Of a DNA stretch of 8,119 nucleotides, positions 1 through 5,364 are shown piece after piece. A program made the position numbers and the translations under genes. The stretch covers positions 1 to 8,119 of the forward strand of contig JAYEIH010000114.1 of NCBI GenBank assembly GCA_034659995.1, in the 5' to 3' direction. Under the pieces are notes generated by a model, which made no database searches, had not been told where the DNA came from, and was given only the letters and a program-made list of their open reading frames with translations. The DNA is from JAYEIH01 sp034659995 (GTDB lineage Archaea; Methanobacteriota_B; Thermococci; Methanofastidiosales; B48-G16). The first letter of the stretch is position 1; each line of letters opens with the position of its first letter.

Positions 1-67
1 GAAAATGAATCAGATCGTCGACACGCTTATCTGCGGGAACGAAGATTGCCCTCCAACCCGTATGCAA
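1..67 (-). CDS. Possible 5' end of an unidentified leftward gene (partial)
   Basis: A minus-strand frame open to the window edge reads from a TTG codon at 67-65 as LHTGWRAIFVPADKRVDDL and a few more residues. The pattern of a hydrophobic strand followed by a charged helix looks protein-like, and an in-frame stop lies shortly upstream. A minus-strand TATA-like stretch (TTATATT, about 91-97) lies some 28 bp before the TTG, close to the spacing of the other promoters here. I do not recognise the protein. The competing plus-strand reading, ending at a TAA at 86-88, shows no recognisable sequence either. With only 22 codons visible and a TTG start, this is a weak call. Confidence 0.3.
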   Translation of the reverse strand, partial: MHTGWRAIFVPADKRVDDLIHF

Positions 68-119
68 AAGAAAAACCGAAATCTATAAAAAATATAATGG
101 AGATAGTAGTAGATAGGTT

Positions 120-127
120 TTTATATA
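120..127 (+). promoter_or_regulatory. Box A (TATA) promoter of the DUF2270 gene
   Basis: TTTATATA fits the archaeal box A consensus and predicts a transcript start near 150, giving a leader of about 25 nt before the ATG at 176. The core TTATATAA (121-128) is a perfect palindrome, so it could in principle also fire leftwards. No clear ribosome binding site lies between it and the start codon. Confidence 0.5.
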
Positions 128-175
128 ACGGAAGAAAAAAACGTAGAAAAAACGAGAGAGAATCACGAGACCGTT

Positions 176-826
176 ATGGCACATTTCTACAAAGGGGAGT
201 TACAACGGACTTACAACTGGCGGGAGAGGATGGATAGAACGACTAACTGGGCAATAATTATCATAGCAGGAATCCTCACCTGGGCTTTCTCCAGCAAGAC
301 AAGACCGCATTTCGTACTGCTCCTCGGGTTTTTCTTTGTTTTTCTGCTCGCCATAATAGAATCGAGGAGGTATAGGGTGTATATTGTCTGGAAATCACGG
401 ATCAGGGTGCTTGAAGAGAACTTTATAGCACCTCTTCTACATCAAGGGGAAGATATCAATCACAAAGACTGGAAAAAGATACTGGCCGAGGACCTCAAAA
501 GGCCAACGCAGAAAATTGATTTTTCGGAGGCACTATCCAGAAGATTACGGCGGATATACAACTGGCTGTTTTTAATCCTTCTTGGTTCGTGGATTATTAA
601 AATTTCAATGTATCCCTCTACGGCCCAATCCCTGAGAGATGTAGTTGAGAGGGCATCAATAGGGCCAGTGGATGGTCTGTGGGTTTTTTTAATAATGGGT
701 GCTTTCATAACCTCCTTATTAATTATCTCGCTTTACAGATGGGAAAAGTACGGAATTTTTGAGAGGAAGGCGAAGGGCGAGATACGAACCGAGGAGAAAA
801 AGAAACGGGACTGGAAGGAGATCTGA
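176..826 (+). CDS. DUF2270 family integral membrane protein
   Basis: This 216-residue protein of unknown function belongs, by sequence pattern, to the DUF2270 family of predicted membrane proteins. The N-terminal stretch AHFYKGELQR...WRERMDRTTNWA (residues 2-26) resembles the family signature, which supports the ATG at 176 over the internal ATG at 230, although the latter has purine-rich GGGAGAGG just before it. Four hydrophobic helices are visible at about 25-39, 45-62, 128-143 and 167-186. A charged segment (about 64-127) joins helices 2 and 3 and contains the family-like VLEENFIAP (78-86) and SEALSRRLRRIYNWLF (117-132). The C-terminus is a highly basic and acidic tail. The gene ends 46 bp before pyrE, which has its own promoter, so the two are probably separate units. 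No substrate or role can be read from the sequence. Confidence 0.85.
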   Translation: MAHFYKGELQRTYNWRERMDRTTNWAIIIIAGILTWAFSSKTRPHFVLLLGFFFVFLLAIIESRRYRVYIVWKSRIRVLEENFIAPLLHQGEDINHKDWKKILAEDLKRPTQKIDFSEALSRRLRRIYNWLFLILLGSWIIKISMYPSTAQSLRDVVERASIGPVDGLWVFLIMGAFITSLLIISLYRWEKYGIFERKAKGEIRTEEKKKRDWKEI

Positions 827-829
827 AAT

Positions 830-843
830 CGAAACCTATATAA
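830..843 (+). promoter_or_regulatory. BRE plus box A promoter of pyrE
   Basis: CGAAACC (830-836) followed by TATATAA (837-843) matches an archaeal BRE/box A pair. The predicted transcript start, about 25 bp downstream, falls at roughly 865-870, a few bases before the pyrE ATG at 873, so the mRNA would be nearly leaderless. A second AT-rich stretch (TTATAAAT, 859-866) is too close to the start codon to serve as box A. Confidence 0.6.
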
Positions 844-872
844 CCCCTCTATCCATACTTATAAATGATATT

Positions 873-1574
873 ATGGAAGAGTACAAAGAAAACTTTATAG
901 AGTTTTTACTGGACAAAGGAGCCCTTAAAATAGGCGAATTTAAGTTGAAAAGCGGCAGAATATCTCCATACTTCATTAACACAGGTGTTTTTGGCGATGG
1001 AGAGAGCATTGGAAAACTGGGACACTACTATGCCGCGAAAATAATGGATCGATTCAATGGTGAGTTCGATATCATTTTCGGACCTTCGTACAAGGGGATT
1101 CCCTTATCGGTAGCGACAACAATCGCATTGAGTAGGTATTTTGGTAGGTGCAAGGGTTATGCTTTCAATAGGAAAATACCGAAGGACCACGGAGAAGCAA
1201 CAAAACATGATAAACAGAAAAGTTGGATCGTCGGACAAAAAATTGAGGATGGAGATAAGATTATTATTATAGATGATGTACTGACCACAGGGGGTTCAAA
1301 ATACGAATCTATTGAATTACTAAACAGTGTTGCGGACAATCTTCACTATACAGGTTTGATCATTGCAGTTGACAGAGAAGAAATAGGGGAAGATGGAAAA
1401 AACGCAATAAAGGAGTTTCAAGAAAAAACAAAGACGCCGGTAGAACCAATTGTCACCATACGTGAGATAATTGCGTACTTGGAGGATGCGGAGAGGGTGC
1501 CCAACAAGGAAATACACCGTCTCAAAAAATATCTCCGAAAATACGGAACCCAAGAGGCAAAGAAGGCGTTATAA
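873..1574 (+). CDS. pyrE: Orotate phosphoribosyltransferase, E. coli-like type
   Basis: Converts orotate and PRPP to orotidine 5'-monophosphate in cytosolic UMP synthesis. The 233-residue protein has the phosphate-binding FKLKSGRISPYFINTG (23-38), FGPSYKGIPL (69-78), the flexible catalytic loop with FNRKIPKDHGEATK (98-111), and the PRPP motif IIIIDDVLTTGGS (130-142). The C-terminal third (VDREEIGEDG, IAYLED, KKYLRKYG) also follows the E. coli enzyme, so this is the bacterial/eukaryotic form of about 213 residues rather than the shorter form common in archaea. The loop after KDHGEATK is longer than in E. coli. An in-frame ATG at 759 would add 38 basic residues lying inside the upstream gene, ahead of the promoter, and is rejected. 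The stop shares a base with the next start (TAATG), so the two genes are probably co-translated. Confidence 0.95.
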   Translation: MEEYKENFIEFLLDKGALKIGEFKLKSGRISPYFINTGVFGDGESIGKLGHYYAAKIMDRFNGEFDIIFGPSYKGIPLSVATTIALSRYFGRCKGYAFNRKIPKDHGEATKHDKQKSWIVGQKIEDGDKIIIIDDVLTTGGSKYESIELLNSVADNLHYTGLIIAVDREEIGEDGKNAIKEFQEKTKTPVEPIVTIREIIAYLEDAERVPNKEIHRLKKYLRKYGTQEAKKAL

Positions 1575-1786
1575 TGAAAGCATGCCCCAACTGTGGAAGC
1601 ACCAATGTCACAATTAAAATTCCCCAGACGGATCTCTGGATCTGCAAGGACTGCGGCTGGGAGGGAACGATTATCGTGGAGTTCCCAGATGAATCGCTAA
1701 AAAAGATGAAGGATATCAAAATCGAGGAAGGGGAATCATTCGCAGAAAAAATAGAAAAGTTAGAGAAGAAAATGGAAGAAGAATAA
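1574..1786 (+). CDS. Small zinc-ribbon protein coupled to pyrE
   Basis: This is a 70-residue protein of unknown function. Two CxxC knuckles, C4-P-N-C7 and C24-K-D-C27, form a classic four-cysteine zinc ribbon of the kind found in RPB9/TFIIS-like and many small archaeal proteins. The segment after the ribbon (GTIIVEFPDE, 31-40) is followed by an acidic, lysine-rich helix (about 41-70) that may form a coiled coil. Its ATG overlaps the pyrE stop by one base, with GAAGG at 1562-1566 as a plausible ribosome binding site. The coupling suggests shared expression but not necessarily shared function. It could be a nucleic-acid-binding or protein-interaction adaptor. It ends 7 bp before the convergent kinase gene. 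Confidence 0.85.
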   Translation: MKACPNCGSTNVTIKIPQTDLWICKDCGWEGTIIVEFPDESLKKMKDIKIEEGESFAEKIEKLEKKMEEE

Positions 1787-1793
1787 AGCTCTT

Positions 1794-2918
1794 TCAATTG
1801 CCCTGTGAAAGATTACCTCCCAACACCTTTTTTTTCTGGGCAAGTCTATATCCGCAAACAACTGTTTTGTCTCCTGAGAGCTTCCTATCCAGTTCTTCAT
1901 CGCCTGTATCCACCATAAGATTGGGGGTCTGGCTCAGTTTATACGGCGTGGCGATGGGTATGATATTCTCCACCCCTACCTTTTTTATGACCTCAGGACT
2001 TATCTGCTGGGTTCCTCTGCCGAAAAGAAATCCCTGAGCCCCTATGGGACTGACAACAATTCTTACCTTAGTTTCTTCGGCAATACGCGCAAGAATCTCT
2101 TTTTCAGAAAGATCTTTCGCTATAATAGTTTCATTTTTAACAAGATCCACACCAAGAAGCGTCTTTTCTATCGCCATAAGATCGGGAATGGCCTTAGTTG
2201 TCGTTCCGGCACCGACGATATAAAGTGCACCATCTCTCATCAGCTCCCTCATGAAAAGAGCGATATTTCTTTTGGACTCAGTTTCACTCTCCTTCTGAAA
2301 GGTGGATTTCCGCCGTTGAACTAAATTGGGCAGATAAATCGTTCGTCCATATCCAAAAAGCTTTATATCCAAGACATTTTCTCTGTATTTCTCCTCATCT
2401 ATATCCATGATCTCCGCTTCCCTTATTTCTGTATCGTTATCCAAAAAATTGTTAATTAATTCTGGAATACAACGGGGATTGACCGAAAAAACACCGGAAA
2501 ACATTTTCACGCCAGAAGGAACGCCTATAAGAGGGATTTTGTCGCCGATAATCTCATAAATATCACGAGCGGTGCCGTCTCCACCGCAAAATATAATGAG
2601 ATCCAAATTCTCCTCAAGAAACTGTTTACATGTATTTTGAGTATCTCTGAATGTGGTTTTTTCCGCAGGGCGGTAGACAACAGAATTAGGTATCCCCATT
2701 TCTCTGAGAAGTTCCCCTCCCATCTTGCCATCGGAGGTTGCAATGCTGATCTTTTTGACAGTACCGTCTAACTCTCGGAGCGCCTCCTTTGCTCTAAGGG
2801 GTGCCACCGGATGAGCACCTCTACCCAGAGCTTCTTCTAAAACTCCATCGGTGCCTTTTAAACCAACCCTTCCGCCCATCCCTGCGATGGGGTTAACGAG
2901 AAATCCAATTCGCTTCAT
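1794..2918 (-). CDS. ATP-NAD/AcoX-type kinase (COG3199)
   Basis: A 374-residue cytosolic kinase-fold protein, predicted to transfer phosphate from ATP or polyphosphate to NAD or a related acceptor. The N-terminus MKRIGFLVNPIAGMGG (1-16), the diagnostic GGDGT (112-116), the GVPSGVKMFSGVF stretch (132-144) and GAGTTTKAI (236-244) place it in the COG3199/AcoX branch of the NAD kinase superfamily. This branch is longer than the canonical NadK/PpnK (about 280-300 residues), and its true substrate is often unproven. The ATG overlaps the trpB2 stop (ATGA, 2915-2918), so it is the second gene of a coupled operon and has no promoter of its own. A weak AGGA lies about 9 nt upstream. NAD kinase activity is the default guess; another acceptor tied to TrpB2 is possible. 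Confidence 0.85.
   Translation of the reverse strand: MKRIGFLVNPIAGMGGRVGLKGTDGVLEEALGRGAHPVAPLRAKEALRELDGTVKKISIATSDGKMGGELLREMGIPNSVVYRPAEKTTFRDTQNTCKQFLEENLDLIIFCGGDGTARDIYEIIGDKIPLIGVPSGVKMFSGVFSVNPRCIPELINNFLDNDTEIREAEIMDIDEEKYRENVLDIKLFGYGRTIYLPNLVQRRKSTFQKESETESKRNIALFMRELMRDGALYIVGAGTTTKAIPDLMAIEKTLLGVDLVKNETIIAKDLSEKEILARIAEETKVRIVVSPIGAQGFLFGRGTQQISPEVIKKVGVENIIPIATPYKLSQTPNLMVDTGDEELDRKLSGDKTVVCGYRLAQKKKVLGGNLSQGN
1828..1835 (+). terminator. Possible T-tract terminator of the pyrE operon
   Basis: A run of eight T on the plus strand, about 42 bp past the stop of the zinc-ribbon gene and inside the 3' end of the convergent kinase gene (where it encodes lysines). Archaeal RNA polymerase commonly terminates on oligo-T tracts, and the 7-bp gap between the convergent stops has no room for a signal. 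The same run could simply be lysine codons on the other strand. Confidence 0.3.
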
Positions 2919-4276
2919 GGCCGTATTTCCTTTAATGTTTGAAGGGATTTCTTAATGAGCTCCGTGGGGTGCTCATAATCTTCGATTTTTCCTTTATGGT
3001 ACATATCATATCCCGCAAGATCGAAGTGGCCATGTCCGCTGTTGTTGAAGAATATCACCTTTTCCTCACCCGTCTCCTTGCACTCGAGAGCCTTATCTAT
3101 CACCGCTTTCACGGCATGAGCTGCCTCGGGCGCCACGACAATGCCTTCGGATTTTGCAAAGATATGAGCGGCCTCGAAGATATCATTCTGATGGTATGCC
3201 TGCGCGACCATATACCCCTCATCAACTAACTTGCAGAGAAGCGGAGCGCCTCCGTGGTACCGGAGCCCACCGGCATGTATGGGGGCGGGTACGAAGTCAT
3301 GACCGAGAGTATACATCTTAATCAAGGGTGTCAGCTTGGCAGTATCGCCAAAATCATAGGTATACAGTCCCTTTGTAAGCGTGGGACACGCCATGGGCTC
3401 ACATGAAATTATCTCTGTTTCTGGTTTTTCTCCTCGTATCTTGTCACCGACAAAGGGAAATGATGCACCTGCAAAGTTACTCCCCCCGCCAACACAGCCT
3501 ATAACGGTATCCGGATAGGTCTCTGCAATCTCAAACTGTTTTTTTGCCTCAAGGCCGACAACGGTCTGATGAAGTAAGACATGATTCAGCACAGAGCCCA
3601 AAGAATACTTTGTGTTTTCATGTTTTGCGGCATCCTCCACAGCCTCGGAGATGGCAATTCCCAGACTTCCCGAGGTATCGGGGAATTTCTCCCTGATCAT
3701 TTTACCTGACTCCGTTTTATCCGTAGGGCTGGAAAAACACTCGGCACCCCAGGTCTCCATGAGTATCTTCCTGTAGGGTTTCTGTTCGTAACTTGCTCTC
3801 ACCATATAGACGGTGCAGTCCAGATCGAAAAGAGATGTGGCAAAAGCCAGTGAAGAACCCCACTGTCCGGCACCTGTCTCCGTGGAGATCCGCTCAACAC
3901 CCTCCATCATATTGTAATATGCCTGTGCCACGGCGGTGTTTGGCTTATGGCTTCCGGGAGGTGAAACACCCTCCCATTTGTAGTAAATTTTAGCCGGTGT
4001 TTTTAACTTCTTTTCCAATCGATGCGCACGATAAAGAGGAGAAGGTCTCCATAATCTGTAAATGTCCCGTATTTCTTCAGGAATAGCAACCCATCGTTCA
4101 GTACTCACTTCTTGCTTTATCAGGGACATGGGAAATATCGTAGAGAGATCCTCTGGCCCTATTGGTTCGCCTGTTTCAGGATTAAGCGGTGGATCCAGTG
4201 GTGTTGGCAAGTCTGCCTGAATATTGTACCATTTTTTTGGCAACTCATTTTCATCCAAAAATATCTTTGTTTTCAT
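2915..4276 (-). CDS. trpB2: Tryptophan synthase beta-like protein, TrpB2 type
   Basis: A PLP-dependent fold-II enzyme predicted to join indole to serine or O-phosphoserine to give tryptophan. It has 453 residues, longer than TrpB1 (about 400), with the TrpB2-specific N-terminal extension (LPTPLDPPLNPETGEPIGPEDL, broken as LPTPLDPPLNP 23-33 and PIGPEDL 38-44) before the core. Visible catalytic features are GSHKPNTA with the PLP lysine K111, ETGAGQWG with the catalytic glutamate E133 (133-140), the phosphate-binding GGGSN (263-267), PEAAHA (383-388) and NNSGHG near the C-terminus (411-416). No trpA is present in the window; TrpB2 proteins generally act without TrpA. It is the first gene of an operon with the COG3199 kinase and is transcribed divergently from the TrpY-like regulator. 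The start codon sits about 27 bp from box A, implying a leaderless mRNA. Confidence 0.95.
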   Translation of the reverse strand: MKTKIFLDENELPKKWYNIQADLPTPLDPPLNPETGEPIGPEDLSTIFPMSLIKQEVSTERWVAIPEEIRDIYRLWRPSPLYRAHRLEKKLKTPAKIYYKWEGVSPPGSHKPNTAVAQAYYNMMEGVERISTETGAGQWGSSLAFATSLFDLDCTVYMVRASYEQKPYRKILMETWGAECFSSPTDKTESGKMIREKFPDTSGSLGIAISEAVEDAAKHENTKYSLGSVLNHVLLHQTVVGLEAKKQFEIAETYPDTVIGCVGGGSNFAGASFPFVGDKIRGEKPETEIISCEPMACPTLTKGLYTYDFGDTAKLTPLIKMYTLGHDFVPAPIHAGGLRYHGGAPLLCKLVDEGYMVAQAYHQNDIFEAAHIFAKSEGIVVAPEAAHAVKAVIDKALECKETGEEKVIFFNNSGHGHFDLAGYDMYHKGKIEDYEHPTELIKKSLQTLKEIRP

Positions 4277-4284
4277 ATCGTCAT

Positions 4285-4330
4285 TGTACGTGGAAGTGCT
4301 TTATAAATCTTTGTAGTACATTAATGTACA
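4285..4330. promoter_or_regulatory. Candidate TrpY operator with three TRP-box-like sites
   Basis: Three sites resemble the TRP box TGTACA: TGTACG (4285-4290), AGTACA (4315-4320) and an exact TGTACA (4325-4330). Their centres (4287.5, 4317.5, 4327.5) are 30 and 10 bp apart, about three turns and one turn of the helix. The latter two sit within the perfect 14-bp palindrome GTACATTAATGTAC (4316-4329) plus one flanking base at each end. The first box overlaps the predicted trpB2 transcript start region, and the other two lie just upstream of the trpB2 box A and about 17 bp upstream of the regulator's box A. In Methanothermobacter, TrpY binds TGTACA boxes at its own divergent promoter and at trpB2; the same role here is inferred. 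Confidence 0.6.
4300..4307 (-). promoter_or_regulatory. Box A promoter of trpB2 operon
   Basis: TTTATAAA, itself a palindrome, is centred about 27 bp from the trpB2 ATG (4276-4274). The predicted transcript start therefore falls on or next to the start codon, giving a leaderless mRNA. Only one of the three TRP-box-like sites lies downstream of it, and the other two lie just upstream. Confidence 0.65.
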
Positions 4331-4346
4331 TTTGATTCCAAAATCG

Positions 4347-4353
4347 TTAAATA
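4347..4353 (+). promoter_or_regulatory. Box A promoter of the TrpY-like regulator
   Basis: TTAAATA is centred at 4350, 26 bp before the ATG at 4376, again predicting a leaderless transcript. An A-rich BRE-like stretch (CCAAAATCG) precedes it. The exact TGTACA box ends 17 bp upstream, a position suited to autoregulation. Confidence 0.6.
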
Positions 4354-4375
4354 GTCTAATGACCATACAGTTACC

Positions 4376-4876
4376 ATGTGGAACAAAGTTGAACATTACT
4401 TTAAGGATCTTCCTGTAAGAAAAAGAATAGCGGCCTTATTTCTGATGTACGGTCTGAGCATTAAACAGGATAAAAAAGTGTACTGCAATAAACTTGAGAT
4501 CTCATATACAAGCGTTGCGAGAGCACTGGATGTGGACAGAAGGGTAGTAAAGGAAACCGTAAAAATGATACTTGAAAACGAAGAGCTTTCTAGAGTGTTT
4601 AAAAATCTTAATGCCGTGGCGTTTTATGAGGAAGTGGCAAAAAAAATGCATTTTGGTGTTGTTGAGATATATGCAGAGGCATCTAGCGTAGGGATTGTGG
4701 CAAAGATCTCCACAATGATAGCAGAGACAAATATCAGTATACGCCAAATAGTCGCAGATGACCCAAATCTCTACCCCGAACCGAAACTCACAATAATAAC
4801 GGGGGAAAAAGTTCCCGGAGAGCTACTGGATGATTTCCTGAGTGTGGAAGGAGTGGAGAAGGTCTCAATATACTGA
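4376..4876 (+). CDS. trpY: TrpY-like HTH and ACT-domain transcription regulator
   Basis: A 166-residue cytosolic regulator predicted to bind DNA and sense an amino acid, probably tryptophan. The N-terminal half (about 14-75) is helical, with a helix-turn-helix-like core ISYTSVARALDVDRRVVKE (42-60) followed by a further helix. The C-terminal part (about 93-166), VVEIYAEASSVGIVAKISTM (95-114) and on to GVEKVSIY, has the beta-alpha-beta-beta-alpha-beta pattern of an ACT ligand-binding domain. This architecture and length fit COG2150, the group I believe includes Methanothermobacter TrpY. It is divergent from trpB2 across a 99-bp gap holding three TGTACA-like boxes, which matches the known TrpY arrangement and argues for control of trpB2 and of itself. 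The family call is firm; the ligand and the gene name rest on context. Confidence 0.8.
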   Translation: MWNKVEHYFKDLPVRKRIAALFLMYGLSIKQDKKVYCNKLEISYTSVARALDVDRRVVKETVKMILENEELSRVFKNLNAVAFYEEVAKKMHFGVVEIYAEASSVGIVAKISTMIAETNISIRQIVADDPNLYPEPKLTIITGEKVPGELLDDFLSVEGVEKVSIY

Positions 4877-4894
4877 GTTAACAAATTTAACTCA
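4874..4894. repeat. Inverted repeat (8-bp stems) over the regulator stop codon
   Basis: TGAGTTAA (4874-4881) and TTAACTCA (4887-4894) are perfect inverted repeats separated by five bases (CAAAT). The left arm begins with the TGA stop of the regulator. It may act as a weak hairpin terminator, though the stems are AT-rich and only a short TTTC follows. It could also be a protein-binding site or a scar next to the decayed gene that follows. Confidence 0.4.
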
Positions 4895-4942
4895 TTTCAC
4901 GCTGCAAAGGGTTCCATTTTCCTTGACGGATACCACTTATGA

Positions 4943-5364
4943 TGGAACGGACAGGTGAAGTACCTATGTGAAAAACTGCAAGATGCAGATATTCCGATTA
5001 TGGAGCCTGCCGGAGGAAATGTCGTATATATCGATATGGAGCGCTTTTTGCCGAATATACCACAGAGTCAGTTTCCCGACAATGCATAGCCTTAGCCCAT
5101 TACGAAGGAGCGGGAATTAGATCCGCGGCTCTGGGAAGCACGGCCTTTACGGAAAAGAATGGGAAAACAGGAAAAATTACATACCCAAAACTCGAGATGG
5201 TAAGACTCACCATACCACGGAGAGCCTATACAAACAGCCATATGGAGTTTGTGGCAGATGCTGTCACGACGCTCTATGAAAACAGGAGCGGGATACGGGG
5301 ATTAAAGATCGTGTATGAGGCTCCGTTTCTGAGGCATTTCCCCGTGAGGTTTGAAAGGCTGTAG
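4943..5364 (+). pseudogene. Tryptophanase/tyrosine phenol-lyase remnant (3' third)
   Basis: Decayed C-terminal part of a PLP-dependent beta-eliminating lyase (fold I), the family that splits tryptophan to indole, pyruvate and ammonia, or tyrosine to phenol. From 4943, frame 2 reads WNGQVKYLCEKL...EPAGGNVVYIDMERFLP...SQFPDNA and stops at TAG 5087-5089. Frame 1 resumes at 5080 as QCIALAHYEGAGIRSAALGS, PKLEMVRLTIPRRAYT, HMEFVADAV, IRGLKIVYE and LRHFPVRFERL before TAG 5362-5364. A single missing base near 5080 restores the family register FPxQ. An in-frame TGA (4940-4942) lies at the left edge, and the N-terminal two thirds, including the PLP lysine, are absent. PKLEMVRLTIPRRAYT looks closer to tyrosine phenol-lyase than to E. 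coli TnaA, but the two cannot be told apart safely. The interval 4895-4942 holds nothing I recognise. Confidence 0.85.

Noticed and set aside
1..237. Plus-strand frame open from base 1 to a stop at 237
   Set aside because: Its composition is mostly K/R/E without a recognisable pattern, it crosses the predicted promoter at 120-127, and its end overlaps the well-supported DUF2270 start in another frame.
230..826. Alternative DUF2270 start at ATG 230 with GGGAGAGG upstream
   Set aside because: The 18 residues upstream (AHFYKGELQR to WRERM) match the family N-terminus, so the ATG at 176 is preferred; the purine run also sits unusually close to 230.
759..872. Upstream in-frame extension of pyrE
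   Set aside because: It lies inside the 3' end of the DUF2270 gene and across the TATATAA promoter, is unlike any PyrE N-terminus, and would add 38 mostly basic residues.
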